The notes: generated by a model from the letters alone, not told the origin. 64,000 bases of DNA from Clostridiaceae bacterium Marseille-Q4149 (GCA_018228685.1 CP073691.1:1364001-1428000), one strand, 5' to 3'; shown: positions 16,250 through 25,845, counted from the first letter of the stretch. Translations and numbers: made by a program.

Positions 16250-17009
16250 TCAAAGAACCTTCGCCGCATTCTCGACCATCTGTCGGTACTGCTCTTTTAC
16301 GTCCGCCGGAGCCTTGATGCGCACCTTGCCCTCGAAGCCAAAGATCCAGTTGAAGAACACCTTGCCGACAGCAACTTCCTCAATGACCCGGAAATTCTGC
16401 AGGTCTCCGGCATAGGTGTGGACGTCCGGCCCGAATTGGTCGATGATCGCATCCATCACGCCGTTGTCGCAGAGCAGCTCCACCTCTTTGCGAGGAGCGT
16501 TGTACATCCGGAAGGTGGTTTTCACATACTTTTCGACGGAGAAACCGGCCTTGGGCGGCACCGCAGGCTCGTCGAGAATCTCCGGCTGCTCCGCAATGCG
16601 GTCTACCCGGTGGCTGCCGATGTTCTCGTACTTGTCCGAATAGCCCACCACATAGTAGTTGTCGCCGTCCCAGACCAGGGAGTAGGGGCTGAAAGTGTAT
16701 TTCTCTCCGCCGTGATGAAGCACGCGCTCCTTCTTCACGTTGTATTCAATCTTCCGGAAGCGGATTTTCTTATGCCGGTTGATGGCTTCGTTGATGGTGT
16801 CGATGATGTAGAAAATCTGCTTGTTTTCCAGCTTTCCCCGGCCGTCCACAACCACATTGCGCTTCAGATCCCGGGCCTTATAGATGCCTGCCGTAGCGCT
16901 GCTTCAGAATGCTGGCCAACTGGGCGGTGGTCAGATAGTTGTCCTCATCCGTGCATTCCTGCAGGATCTGCAGAAGGTACAGCGGTCTCAATTTTGCGTC
17001 GATATCCAT
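16250..17009 (-). pseudogene. WYL-domain transcriptional regulator, internal deletion and frameshift
   Basis: The gene begins at ATG 17009 with a DeoR-like HTH start (MDIDAKLRPLYLLQILQE, then TTAQLASILKQRYG) and hits a stop after RHL. Coding resumes in another frame as AGIYKARDLKRNVVVDGRGK and runs through a full WYL domain (SPYSLVWDGDNYYVVGYSDKYENIGSHRVDRI) to 16250. The second half of the HTH and the linker (roughly 80-90 residues) are missing. Established: WYL proteins are ligand-sensing regulators, often of defence loci. This copy should be non-functional unless the WYL part is made alone. Confidence 0.8.
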
Positions 17010-17076
17010 GGTGTTACTCCTTGATCGGTTCGGGTGGTTTCTGCCTCATTTCTCAGTTGGTACGACAAACCGGAAG

Positions 17077-17505
17077 TTACCGATTCCATACCATTACAAA
17101 TTCTTTTTCGTCCGTATTGTTATCTATGTTTTCGGATTGAATGGCAAATTCTTCTCGCAGATAAAATCGAATAGCTTTCTTGTTCTTCTGATAAACGCTT
17201 AATCTTAGTGTAGATTTGCCTTCTTTAGCGTAATTTAACAGTTGCTTTCCGATTCCTTTTGATTGTACTGCTTTTTTCACGAAAATTCCTTCAATGTAGT
17301 TATCGTTCATTCCGATGAATCCGCCTATCTGCTTTGTGCAATCATCTTCATATACATACACTTCCGCAAGGGGCATCATTCCTTTTACTGTATCAAAATT
17401 GCTCTGCCAATAATCTGGAGATATAAAACTATGTGCCTGAATATTCGTATTTAACCATATTTGCATCACTGCATCTATATCACCGTCAACATATTTCCTA
17501 ATCAT
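17077..17505 (-). CDS. GNAT family N-acetyltransferase
   Basis: A 142-residue GNAT resembling YjaB-type enzymes. The acetyl-CoA loop is IEGIFVKKAVQSKGIGKQLLNYA (Q/RxxGxG/A) and the C-terminal strand-helix is LRLSVYQKNKKAIRFYLREEF. The start is taken at MIRKYVDG (17505), with GGAG upstream; an extended GTG start overlaps the hydrolase stop. AT-rich composition differs strongly from both neighbours, suggesting separate acquisition. Substrate unknown. Confidence 0.85.
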   Translation of the reverse strand: MIRKYVDGDIDAVMQIWLNTNIQAHSFISPDYWQSNFDTVKGMMPLAEVYVYEDDCTKQIGGFIGMNDNYIEGIFVKKAVQSKGIGKQLLNYAKEGKSTLRLSVYQKNKKAIRFYLREEFAIQSENIDNNTDEKEFVMVWNR

Positions 17506-17543
17506 TTCATCAACTCCGTAAATTCCGATCTGTCGATGTCTCT

Positions 17544-18395
17544 TCACCTTTCGCTTTCCCCCTGCGGCGCAAAATAATGCGCCTGTGCATAGGCGAACTG
17601 TTCGTTGAACCGCCGGGCGGCTTCCCGGCTCAGGGGTGTATCCGGCTGCATCATGTCAAAGGCGTGCATATCGGAGTGGTACACGTCCACACTGGCGGAA
17701 ATCCCATAAGCTTTCAGATTTTCGATATACTGCACCGTTTCGGCATAAAACGGCTCTCCATCCCCTACGAAGGTGTAGGCAGGCGGCAGGCCGGAAAAAT
17801 CCGTCAGACGGGCGGGAGCGGCATAGGGCGACAGGCCGTCCAGCTTCTGCCCCCGCAGATAACAGTGCCAGCCAAAATGGTTGCGCCGAGTATTCCACAC
17901 CTTGCCGTGGTTATCCCGGGAGGTCTCCGTGTCCCGGTCGTCCAGCATGGGGTAAAGGGGCATCTGGAAGGCGGCGTTCACCACACCGGTGTCTCGGGCC
18001 TTGATGCACGGGGCGGCGCACAGCCCGCCGCCTGCGCTCTCGCCGCCCACCATGATTTGGTCAGCACGGATGCCCAACTCGGCAGCGTGGGACTTCATTT
18101 ACACTAGCGCCGCATGGCAATCGTCCAGCACAGCAGGATATGGCGCAGCAAAGGCCAGCCGATACCCCGGCGACACTACCACCGCCCCGAACTTTTTCAC
18201 CAGATCGACCGCCCGGGACATATGCACCATTTCCTTCATGCCGAGGATGTACCCGCCGCCGTGAATCCACAGCACGCCGGTAGCCAGCACCGGAGCCTCA
18301 TTCGGCGACAGCACCAGCGCCGGAGTCCGGCGTCGGCCTGCGGGAATGGCGATTTTTTTCACCCGAATCTCCGGGTCAGGTCTCATGGAACGCAT
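17544..18395 (-). pseudogene. HSL-family alpha/beta hydrolase with an in-frame TAA
   Basis: Two collinear frames, 18395-18099 and 18098-17544, are in the same phase and separated only by one TAA (...CHAALV-stop-MKSHAAELG). Together they make a full hormone-sensitive-lipase-type esterase: oxyanion HGGGY (WIHGGGYILG), nucleophile GESAGG, acid in FVGDGEPFYAETV, and the His of SDMHAFDMM. A Tyr codon to TAA change explains the break. Unless suppressed or restarted at MKSH, no active enzyme is made. Confidence 0.85.
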
Positions 18396-18454
18396 GGTTT
18401 TCTCCTTCGGTTTCCTCCGCTGTTATCTTAAATTTGGGTGGCCGCATCCTGCTC

Positions 18455-19507
18455 TTATTGGTCATTCCGGTTCACTTCCTGCTCCAGCAGGAGAAAACGG
18501 TCAAAGTCGCTTTCATACAGGCGGTCCTGAATGATGCGGTATTTTTCATATTCCGTTTCCGCGTGGAGCTTTGCCTGCTCCGCACTGATTTTCCCGGGTC
18601 TGGTCAGCAGCTGGTTCCCGTTAAACTCGAGGAAGCCGTCCAGCCGCTTCGCCCAGTCCTCCATACTCATAGGGATCTTACGCTCGGCCTGCAGCTCGGC
18701 ATAGTCCAGATACAGCGACACAATGCGCTCCAGATAGCGCATTTCCTCTGTACTGAGGTAGTTTTTGGCGACGGTCACATCCGCTTTCAGGATTTTCCCT
18801 TCTGGCGCATTCTCCCAAGTGGTCAGTCCCATATGCTCTTTGCTGGCATCCGCCCGTTCCACGATCAGCTCCGCTGCCGTGTGGCGGTGAACGGCAAAGT
18901 GCATTTTGTTCTGCACGGTCCGGAAGAACTGCCGGGTCGTCTTGGCGTCCTTATCGTAGTCAAACGCCGTGGCATACAGGTCGGTGACCTTCTGATAGAA
19001 TTTTCGCTCCGACAGTCGAATCTCGCGGATCTGCTGCAGCTGCCGCTCAAAGTACTCGTCCGTGAACATATGACCCTTTTTCAGGCGCTCCACATCCATA
19101 GTCCAGCCCTGAATGGTATGGTCCTTGACGATCTGTCCGGCCCACTTGCGGAACTGCACTGCACGCTGGTTGTTTATCTTGAAGCCAACGGCGATGATCA
19201 TTTGGAGATTATAGTGGTCTTGACTGCGGCTGACCTGACGATTCCCCTCGGTTTGAACTGTCAAGTATTTCTTGACAGTTGCTTCCGGCGTAAGCTCACC
19301 ATCTGCGTAAATTCGGTTGATATGCTGAGAGATCGTCTGCTTTGTCACATCATACAGTGCCGCCATCATCTTCTGTGTCAGCCAGATATTCTCGTCCTCA
19401 TACCGCATTTCATAGCTGGCGTCGCTCTCACCGGTGGAGGCCACAAAAGTCAAATACTCAGCTGCTGAACTGCGAATCGCCACGTCTTTTTTCTGCTGAT
19501 CCTTCAT
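18455..19507 (-). CDS. RhuM family protein
   Basis: A 350-residue RhuM-family protein. The conserved N-terminal block IWLTQKMMAALYDVTKQTISQHINRIYADGEL and VKKYLTVQTEGNRQVSRSQDHYNLQMIIAVGFKINNQRAVQFRKWA is complete, followed by the helical C-terminus. The family, named from a Salmonella pathogenicity island, is carried on many mobile islands; its biochemistry is not settled. It has an HTH-like N-terminal segment and may bind DNA. The frame is intact, unlike the neighbouring esterase and WYL genes. Confidence 0.85.
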   Translation of the reverse strand: MKDQQKKDVAIRSSAAEYLTFVASTGESDASYEMRYEDENIWLTQKMMAALYDVTKQTISQHINRIYADGELTPEATVKKYLTVQTEGNRQVSRSQDHYNLQMIIAVGFKINNQRAVQFRKWAGQIVKDHTIQGWTMDVERLKKGHMFTDEYFERQLQQIREIRLSERKFYQKVTDLYATAFDYDKDAKTTRQFFRTVQNKMHFAVHRHTAAELIVERADASKEHMGLTTWENAPEGKILKADVTVAKNYLSTEEMRYLERIVSLYLDYAELQAERKIPMSMEDWAKRLDGFLEFNGNQLLTRPGKISAEQAKLHAETEYEKYRIIQDRLYESDFDRFLLLEQEVNRNDQ

Positions 19508-19568
19508 ATCACAGCACCGTCCCCTCAGGAAAATTTGGATGTTCTTCTTTTAGAACGGCAAGCATTTA

Positions 19569-20630
19569 TTATTGCCTGCCGAATTTTTGCGGTTTATCTG
19601 CCGTGATGGCCACCTTGATGACCCCGTCCAGCCGGTTTTCAAAGATGCGGTAGGCTTCTTCGATTTCGCTCAGAGGAAAGCGATGGGTGATGAGCGGCGT
19701 GGTGTCCAGCTTGCCCTGCTCGATTAGGCGCAGAATTTCCGCGCAGTCGCAGCCGTCCACGCCGCCGGTCTTGAAGGTCAGATTCTTGCCGTACATCTCC
19801 GGCAGCGGCAGCGTCTGTGCCTCGTCGTAGAGGGCAACTACCGTTACAATGGCGTTGGGACGGGCGCAGCGCCATGCAAGCCGGAAGGTATCCTTGCCGC
19901 CTGCCACCTCCAGTACCACATCAGCGCCGCCGTGGTCGCTATTTAAGAGCACAAAGCCCTCGCATTCCTCCGGTGTGCAGGTCAGCACTTTCGGATAGTG
20001 CTCCCGGACAAAGGTAAGTCGTGCCGGATCTTTCTCGCAGACGATGATGCGCTTTGGCTCTTTCAGTGCTGCACACAGCAGCGTGCAAATGCCTGTGGGG
20101 CCTGCGCCGATGATGAGGACGGTGTCCTCACTTTTGATCTCCGAAATCTTCGCGGCCCAGAAGCCGGTGGCAAGAATATCGCCCACAAACAGCGCCTGCT
20201 CATTGGTGACGCTGTCGGGAATCTTGTTGAGTCCCTGATCGGCATAGGGCACCCGGACAAGCTCCGCCTGTCCGCCGTCGATGCGGCAGCCCAGCGCCCA
20301 GCCGCCGTCTGGGTCGGTGCAGTTGTTTACCCAGCCATGCTGGCAGAAATAGCATTCGCCGCAGAAGGTCTCCACATTCACCGTTACCCGGTCGCCGGGG
20401 CGCACGGTTTTGACCGCTGCACCGACGGATTCCACCACACCCACCATCTCGTGGCCGACGGTGATACCGGGCACGGCACGGGGTACGGAACCGTGCTTGA
20501 TGTGCAGGTCGCTGGTGCAGATAGAGCCCAGCGTCGCCCGCACGACGGCATCCCGGGGATCGATGATCTCCGGCTCCGGCTTGTCCAGCAGCGCAAAATG
20601 CTTGTGTTCTATGTAGGTCAGGGCTTTCAT
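19569..20630 (-). CDS. Zinc-dependent medium-chain alcohol dehydrogenase
   Basis: A 353-residue MDR enzyme. Catalytic zinc ligands are in GSICTSDLHIKHG and GHEMVGVVESVG, and structural zinc Cys in ETFCGECYFCQHGWVNNC. The Rossmann fold is VLIIGAGPTGICTLLCA, with CEKD at the end of beta-2 suggesting NAD. It resembles isopropanol/threonine-type dehydrogenases. ATG 20630 follows AAGGAG. It lies alone between RhuM and the small ORF at 20661. The alcohol or polyol substrate cannot be told from sequence. Confidence 0.9.
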   Translation of the reverse strand: MKALTYIEHKHFALLDKPEPEIIDPRDAVVRATLGSICTSDLHIKHGSVPRAVPGITVGHEMVGVVESVGAAVKTVRPGDRVTVNVETFCGECYFCQHGWVNNCTDPDGGWALGCRIDGGQAELVRVPYADQGLNKIPDSVTNEQALFVGDILATGFWAAKISEIKSEDTVLIIGAGPTGICTLLCAALKEPKRIIVCEKDPARLTFVREHYPKVLTCTPEECEGFVLLNSDHGGADVVLEVAGGKDTFRLAWRCARPNAIVTVVALYDEAQTLPLPEMYGKNLTFKTGGVDGCDCAEILRLIEQGKLDTTPLITHRFPLSEIEEAYRIFENRLDGVIKVAITADKPQKFGRQ

Positions 20631-20660
20631 GAGTGTTCTCCTTTTGAAATACCGCGGCAC

Positions 20661-20897
20661 TTATTGTGCGGCGGTGTCCTTTTGCAGATGGATGTCGGAT
20701 AGGATCACCGGGATCTCTTCATCTGTGTCTTCTTTTTTCCACGCCACAACAAAGCGAACTTCGGCCGAGCACGGCGTGTATCCATTTGACCGCAGACGAT
20801 CCAGCCGCTCCCGGCAGGCCTTGGACAGCTTTGCAATCCGGACAGTTCTTCCGTTCAGTTCGGCCAGAAGAAAATAGTTCTCCAATGAAAGGGCCAT
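20661..20897 (-). CDS. Small hypothetical protein, possibly 5'-truncated
   Basis: A 78-residue frame beginning MALSLENYFLLAELNGRTVRI and ending near VILSDIHLQKDTAAQ. I do not recognise a family. The start lies 6 bp from a 61-bp palindromic element, and I see no good ribosome site, so this may be the tail of a longer gene cut by that insertion. It sits between the alcohol dehydrogenase and the capsule regulatory operon. Confidence 0.45.
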   Translation of the reverse strand: MALSLENYFLLAELNGRTVRIAKLSKACRERLDRLRSNGYTPCSAEVRFVVAWKKEDTDEEIPVILSDIHLQKDTAAQ

Positions 20898-20903
20898 GTC
20901 ACT

Positions 20904-20964
20904 TGAACTGCACCCCATTTGTTAGATGTTATATCATACTATCTAACAAATGGGGTGCAGTTCA
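20904..20964. repeat. 24-bp perfect inverted repeat, IS-end-like mini-element
   Basis: Arms 20904-20927 and 20941-20964 are exact complements around a 13-bp AT-rich loop. The outer ends TGAACTGCACCCC resemble terminal repeats of IS3-group insertion sequences. No transposase is present and no clear target duplication is seen, so a MITE-like or fused-end relic is likely. It also separates the capsule operon from the genes beyond. Confidence 0.6.
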
Positions 20965-20991
20965 GCTTTCAAAGAGCAGGGAATTTGACAT

Positions 20992-21690
20992 TTATCGGTC
21001 CGTACCTATAAGCTTCCGGGAACAGTCCTCCAGCCGCGATAAAGCTTCATTCCCTGCATGCCGGCAAATGAACTTCGCAGCCTCGTCCAGGCGAGGCGGA
21101 CGATAGGACACACCGTGGCAGTCCGAGCCCAGGATATCTATTTCCCGGTTCCGCAGCATCTTTACGGCCCTGTGCTTCGTGCGCCAGTCAAGGAAGAACG
21201 ACGCGTTGCATTGGAACAGAATGCCCATTCGCCGCAGCTTAGGCCACAGGGCGCGGGGCTGGTCGGGGAGATATCGCTCCACATGCGCCAGCACGACCGT
21301 CATCTCCTGCTGCTGAGCCAGCGCAGCGAGATCCTCTACCGTGCGGGAGGACCAGCCGCTGAAAGGCATTTCCAGCAAAAGAACACCGGTATCTTGTATG
21401 CATAGCTGCCGGACCTGTGCTGTGCGGCTGATCCCCTGAAAGTAGTGGACCTCAGCACCCAAAAGCACATGAGGAAGTCCCTGCGTGAGGTGTGCCCGTA
21501 AATGCTCCCAGGCGTCCGCGCGGCGGCGCAAAAATACGTCCGGCGGGTTTTCATCCGCATAGAAATGCGGCGTGGCAATAACCCTTTCGACGCCCTGCTC
21601 CTGAAGCATACGCAGCATCTGCAGGCTTTCCTCGATGTTCCTGCTTCCGTCATCCATGGCTGGCAGAATATGCGAATGGAAGTCGATCAT
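20992..21690 (-). CDS. PHP-type protein-tyrosine phosphatase of the capsule system (CpsB/YwqE)
   Basis: A 232-residue PHP-domain phosphatase that dephosphorylates the BY-kinase controlling polysaccharide assembly. Metal ligands are visible in MIDFHSHILPAMDDGS, VERVIATPHFY, GAEVHYF, VVLAHVERY and ILGSDCHG. It is the last gene of the Wzz/kinase/phosphatase operon, 6 bp after the kinase. The order and strand match Gram-positive Wzy-dependent capsule regulators. Confidence 0.93.
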   Translation of the reverse strand: MIDFHSHILPAMDDGSRNIEESLQMLRMLQEQGVERVIATPHFYADENPPDVFLRRRADAWEHLRAHLTQGLPHVLLGAEVHYFQGISRTAQVRQLCIQDTGVLLLEMPFSGWSSRTVEDLAALAQQQEMTVVLAHVERYLPDQPRALWPKLRRMGILFQCNASFFLDWRTKHRAVKMLRNREIDILGSDCHGVSYRPPRLDEAAKFICRHAGNEALSRLEDCSRKLIGTDR

Positions 21691-21696
21691 GGCGCT

Positions 21697-22503
21697 TTAT
21701 TTCCTCATATGGGGTTTATCGGATTTGGGGGAGGGACCGGGAGCCGCTTGTGCCTCCTCTCCGTAGCCATAGCCGTATTTGTAGCGGCTGTAGCGCGCAT
21801 ATCGGCCATAACGGCCGCCGGAAGCCGTGGCGCAGGTCATAACAAAGCCCAGCACCTTGATATGCAGATACTCCAGCTGGCGCAGTGTTGCCGAAAGATC
21901 CTGACGGTTGCTGTAATCCTGCCGGACGACAACGAGCATCCCCTGGATCAGATTGGCGACAACCAGGCCGTCCGAAACAGCGTTTATCGGCGGCAAGTCA
22001 AAAATAACAAAATCAAAGCTTCGCACCAGGTTTGCCGTTACGGCGTTCATACGCTCCGAACCAAGCAGTTCGGACGGATTGGGCGGGATATCGCCGGACG
22101 TAATGACCTTGAGGCTGTCCAGCAGTCCGACATCCTGAACCACATCCTGTTCCTGACACAGACCTGCCAGCAGATTGGACAGACCCGGAGCCGGATCGAT
22201 CGCCAGACGGCGCGCCAGATTGGGACGCCGCATGTCCGCCTCGATCAGCAGGACCTTCTTGCCTGTTTCGGCGAGCGTATAGGCAAGGTTGATGGACGTC
22301 GTGCTCTTGCCCTCGCCGCGCATAGCGCTTGTAACACCGACGACCCGGCACTTTTTCTCATCCGGCAGGGCAAAAGTCAGATTTGTGCGCAGCAGCTTAT
22401 ACGCCTCGGAGGCGGCAAAGCTGAGCCGGTCCCCCTGCATGGCACGCTGTTCCCTTAAAGAGACAGCTTCCTCTGGAATAGGCTGTTCCTTCCTGAAGAT
22501 CAT
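21697..22503 (-). CDS. Capsular polysaccharide BY-type tyrosine kinase
   Basis: A 268-residue cytosolic BY-kinase. Walker A is AMRGEGKSTTSINLAYTLA, Walker A' is VLLIEADMRRPNLARR and Walker B is DFVIFDLPPINAVSD. The C-terminus is a tyrosine cluster (GGRYGRYARYSRYKYGYGYG, eight Tyr) for trans-autophosphorylation, followed by a Pro-rich tail. It overlaps the Wzz gene by 4 nt (ATGA), typical of the split Gram-positive transmembrane-adaptor/kinase pair. Its phosphorylation cycle with the downstream PHP phosphatase controls chain length and export. Confidence 0.94.
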   Translation of the reverse strand: MIFRKEQPIPEEAVSLREQRAMQGDRLSFAASEAYKLLRTNLTFALPDEKKCRVVGVTSAMRGEGKSTTSINLAYTLAETGKKVLLIEADMRRPNLARRLAIDPAPGLSNLLAGLCQEQDVVQDVGLLDSLKVITSGDIPPNPSELLGSERMNAVTANLVRSFDFVIFDLPPINAVSDGLVVANLIQGMLVVVRQDYSNRQDLSATLRQLEYLHIKVLGFVMTCATASGGRYGRYARYSRYKYGYGYGEEAQAAPGPSPKSDKPHMRK

Positions 22504-23240
22504 TGGTGGGATCCCTCCTTCTGCCTGTACCCGTAGTCATGGCCATTGCTTTGCTGCAAAAGCTCAGGGATAACCGCCAAAACCGGGATCTGGGGATACG
22601 CCTGAAGCAATTGATCTTCGCTGCGGATCTGATTGTCAAAAAGCTCCCGCAGGATAAAGAACGCGCAACTGAGAATAAGACCGGTCAGCATACCCAGCAG
22701 CGTATAGCACGGAATGCTGGGGCTTGCCTTTGAGGTGGGAAGCTGCGCATAATCCACGACCCGCACAGAGCTGCCCTCCACTACGTCGGCAATGCGGGCC
22801 GGAAGCACCTGAGTGACCGTGTTGGCAATATTCCTGGCCTCCTGCGGATCGGTGCTGGCAACAGTGATCTCGAAAACTTCAGTTCCGTTGACCGCCTGCG
22901 CACGGATCATTTTGGTGAGCTGTTTGTCCGTATAGGTCAGCTTCGCGGCTGAACGGATCTGATCCAGGGTGGTGCGGCTGCTGAGGATGACCATATAGGT
23001 GTCTACAAGGCTCTGCGCCGCGGAAAGCTCGGAATTGCTGATCGGCTTGCCGGGATCCTGTGTGTTATTGACGTACATCAGGGCGCTGGCTTCATAAGTG
23101 GGGGTAATCAGAAAGCGTGCCCAGGCAAAGCAGATCGCGCCAAGTACCACCGAGATCAGGGCGATGATCCACGCGCGGCGCCATAGGGCACTCATCAGCG
23201 TGATCATGTCTACCTCGCGGCATGCATCACTCTTGTTCAT
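22500..23240 (-). CDS. Wzz-type chain-length regulator / BY-kinase activator
   Basis: A 246-residue polysaccharide co-polymerase. N-terminal TM helix (AWIIALISVVLGAICFAWARF), the conserved ITPTYEASALMYV strand, a helical extracytoplasmic domain, a second TM helix (CYTLLGMLTGLILSCAFFIL) and a short cytosolic tail that should activate the kinase. First gene of the minus-strand capsule operon, with a good promoter 60 bp upstream. Confidence 0.93.
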   Translation of the reverse strand: MNKSDACREVDMITLMSALWRRAWIIALISVVLGAICFAWARFLITPTYEASALMYVNNTQDPGKPISNSELSAAQSLVDTYMVILSSRTTLDQIRSAAKLTYTDKQLTKMIRAQAVNGTEVFEITVASTDPQEARNIANTVTQVLPARIADVVEGSSVRVVDYAQLPTSKASPSIPCYTLLGMLTGLILSCAFFILRELFDNQIRSEDQLLQAYPQIPVLAVIPELLQQSNGHDYGYRQKEGSHQ

Positions 23241-23819
23241 GAATATCTTTCCTTTCCGTTTTTAGTGGAGCATCCAGTAAATCGTGAAATAATGATAATA
23301 TTGTAGCATAACACTTTCCGGATTTCAACGTTTTTATTCTTCACATTTACTTATATTGAGTCCTGTATGTGAATCATAGCAAACGCAGCAATAGGGCCCT
23401 TCTTCTATCGGGATCGTCTTTGTGACCACAGCGTATTTTTCATAGCAGTGCCGTGTTGCGTAAGAGTAGCGCGCTGAATCCCCTATCGCCTCGCTCCTTT
23501 TCGATTTACTTCTGCATAAAAAAAAGAAATTATACTTGATTCAGCATTTTCTCTTGATTATTCTTTTCTATATGCTGTAATAATTAGCGTCATTACTTAC
23601 TAAGTGCGCTCAGGACGTTCCATTATATGTGAAGAAGCATAGATGTGTAGATGTTGTTAAGAAATTGTATCATGCGATAAGGTTTTGCTTCAATTGCAGC
23701 AGCGTGTCGTTCAGATGTGCGAAATCGAAGTTTTTTTCATCACGCAAAGCATTGGCTTCGTAATTTAAAGTTGCTGCGTATTTTCAAAGTTGATATCGGC
23801 CCAAGAGGAGAAAATTAGG
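23241..23819. other. Divergent intergenic control region of the exopolysaccharide locus
   Basis: A 579-bp AT-rich region between the minus-strand Wzz operon and the plus-strand glycosyltransferase operon. It has the Wzz promoter (23300-23328). A weaker plus-strand candidate, TTGATT near 23554 followed by TAATAA, could serve the other operon. No gene is visible. The long leader could hold regulatory RNA, but I see no riboswitch I can name. Confidence 0.5.
23300..23328 (-). promoter_or_regulatory. Promoter of the Wzz/kinase/phosphatase operon
   Basis: Minus-strand TTGAAA (23328-23323), 17-bp spacer ending TGC, TACAAT (23305-23300). Confidence 0.78.
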
Positions 23820-24704
23820 ATGGAGTACTCAGTTTTAATGTCTGTGTATGCAAAAGAAGAACCTGTATATCTTGATACAGCCATTCAAAGCATGCTGGAT
23901 CAAACCGTCAGAACGGACGACTTTGTAATTGTATGCGATGGGCCGCTGACAGCAGAGCTGGATGCGGTTTTGGAACGGCATCTTGCGCAAAATCCTGCCG
24001 TACTTCATCTTGTCCGCCTTCCGCAGAATATTGGCACCGGGGCAGCATTGAATATCGGCCTTACTCATTGCAAAAATGAATTGATCGCAAAAATGGACTC
24101 GGATGATATCTCCGTCTTGGACCGGTGCGAACGGCAGCTGAAGGAGTTTGCTGAAGATGACAGGCTGACGGTAGTCGGCGGAAACATTCTTGAATTCACG
24201 GAGGACCCGGCAAAGCCTGTCAGCCGGAGACTTGTTCCCTGCGATAATGAAGGAATACAAAAATACGCAAGGAGACGGCAGCCGTTTAATAATATGACGG
24301 TCATGTACAAGAGGAGCGCTGTTCTGAAAGTCGGTGGCTATAAGGCGATGACCCGCAGCGAAGACTATGATCTGTATGTCAGGATCCTGCACGAGGGCTA
24401 CTACTGCAAAAATATCAACGATGACTTGGTGTTTGCAAGGATCAAGGAAAACGCGGCAGACAGAAGGACTTCACATGCAACCTACCGGGGATTTATAAAA
24501 ACAAGATGGAGCGCGCTTCGATTAGGCTTCTCGTCACCGTGGGATTTCCTGGTTGCCTGCGGCGCACAGACGGTCGTTTTCTTATCTCCGGCATTCCTTC
24601 AGAAGTTGATTTACAGGAAAATCCTGCACAAGCCCGTCGGAGACTCTGTCGAGACACGTATATTGCAGCAGGCGGAAATGAAACAGCATGCTACAGGAGG
24701 CTGA
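23820..24704 (+). CDS. Glycosyltransferase family 2
   Basis: A 294-residue GT-A enzyme. The donor-binding fold opens with YSVLMSVYAKEEPVYLDTAIQSML. The metal-binding DxD is KMDSDDIS and the acceptor-loop acid is RSEDYDLYVRIL. A C-terminal hydrophobic segment (WDFLVACGAQTVVFLSPAFL) suggests membrane association, common in EPS transferases. ATG 23820 is preferred; upstream in-frame codons lack similarity. First gene of the plus-strand EPS set. It probably adds a sugar to the lipid-linked repeat unit; the sugar is unknown. Confidence 0.9.
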   Translation: MEYSVLMSVYAKEEPVYLDTAIQSMLDQTVRTDDFVIVCDGPLTAELDAVLERHLAQNPAVLHLVRLPQNIGTGAALNIGLTHCKNELIAKMDSDDISVLDRCERQLKEFAEDDRLTVVGGNILEFTEDPAKPVSRRLVPCDNEGIQKYARRRQPFNNMTVMYKRSAVLKVGGYKAMTRSEDYDLYVRILHEGYYCKNINDDLVFARIKENAADRRTSHATYRGFIKTRWSALRLGFSSPWDFLVACGAQTVVFLSPAFLQKLIYRKILHKPVGDSVETRILQQAEMKQHATGG

Positions 24705-24842
24705 CAGCAATATACTTTTGGGGAGATGCCTCGATCCAAATATATATAAACCAGATTCACACAATCATCAACGAACACCGCTTGCGCGGCGGCATGACCG
24801 AAGGCGCAGCGGATTTTCTGAGCCACGGCGGAGAGGAGATCA

Positions 24843-25709
24843 ATGGCAGTTCAACTTGAGAAGATGACTGTGCACCAGGAACTTCTGCTTGAAATGCTGA
24901 AGGATTTCGATGCAGTATGCAGAAGGCATCATATTTCATATCAGCTATTTGCGGGAACTGCTTTGGGCGCTGTACGCCACCACGGGTTTATTCCGTGGGA
25001 CGACGATATTGATGTTATTTTGATCCGCAGTGAGTATCAGCGCTTTTTTGACGAGGCCGCTGGTGACTTTGACCCGGAAATTTATTATGTACAGCAGGAG
25101 CACGGCGCGCATTGGCCGATGCCCTTTTCCAAGCTACGGCGGAACAACACCACCTGTATAGAAAAATATCACTCGCGGGATCCGCAAATGCATCAGGGCG
25201 TTTACATAGATATTTTTCCCTGCGATAATCTGTCCGGTCACCCGGCCGCAGGATGGCTGCAGTTTGCCGCATCAAGGGCGATCTTCGCGAAGGCGCTCTA
25301 TGCGCGGGGCTATGAGACGGACAGTATTGCGAAAAAGCTGTTCATGCAGTTCTGCCGGTTGCTTCCCAGAGGCCCTCTTGAAGAATTCTGCGTGTGCAGA
25401 AGCGGCTCCGGATCGGGTATGGTACAGGCCTTTCTGGCTGGCGGCAGAAAATATAAAAAGAACATTTTCCCTCGTGCCTGGATCGAAGATACGGTCTATA
25501 TGCGCTTTGAGGACGCCGATTTCCCCATATCGTCGCACTACGATGCACTCCTGACGCAGCTATATGGTGATTGGCATACGCCTTCTCCGCCGGCTGAGCG
25601 TAAGTGCAAAGAACATGTCGCTATTCTCGATCTGGAGCGTCCGCATACGGAGTATCTGGAGATACAGCAAACCATGCGGATCGAAGATCATACGAGAAGT
25701 ATTCGCTGA
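24843..25709 (+). CDS. licD: LicD-family phosphotransferase
   Basis: A 288-residue LicD protein. The nucleotidyltransferase-fold signature is complete: ISYQLFAGTALGAVRHHGFIPWDDDIDV, then SKLRRNNTTC and GVYIDIFPCD. Established: LicD proteins transfer phosphocholine or other phospho-substituents onto surface glycans. ATG 24843 has GGAGAGGAG upstream. Directly downstream lies a giant protein with choline-binding-like repeats, which suggests (inference) that this enzyme decorates the glycan with the ligand those repeats bind. Confidence 0.92.
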   Translation: MAVQLEKMTVHQELLLEMLKDFDAVCRRHHISYQLFAGTALGAVRHHGFIPWDDDIDVILIRSEYQRFFDEAAGDFDPEIYYVQQEHGAHWPMPFSKLRRNNTTCIEKYHSRDPQMHQGVYIDIFPCDNLSGHPAAGWLQFAASRAIFAKALYARGYETDSIAKKLFMQFCRLLPRGPLEEFCVCRSGSGSGMVQAFLAGGRKYKKNIFPRAWIEDTVYMRFEDADFPISSHYDALLTQLYGDWHTPSPPAERKCKEHVAILDLERPHTEYLEIQQTMRIEDHTRSIR

Positions 25710-25845
25710 TATAAAATCAGGGTACATAGCTGGGGTTCGCGGTCCATTTCCTGCCGTCCGGTGAACTTCAGCGCGCTCTGTTTGAACAAGTGTATGCTTG
25801 CAGTCTGCAATGAGCATATAAATCACACAAAAAGGAAGGGAAAAC

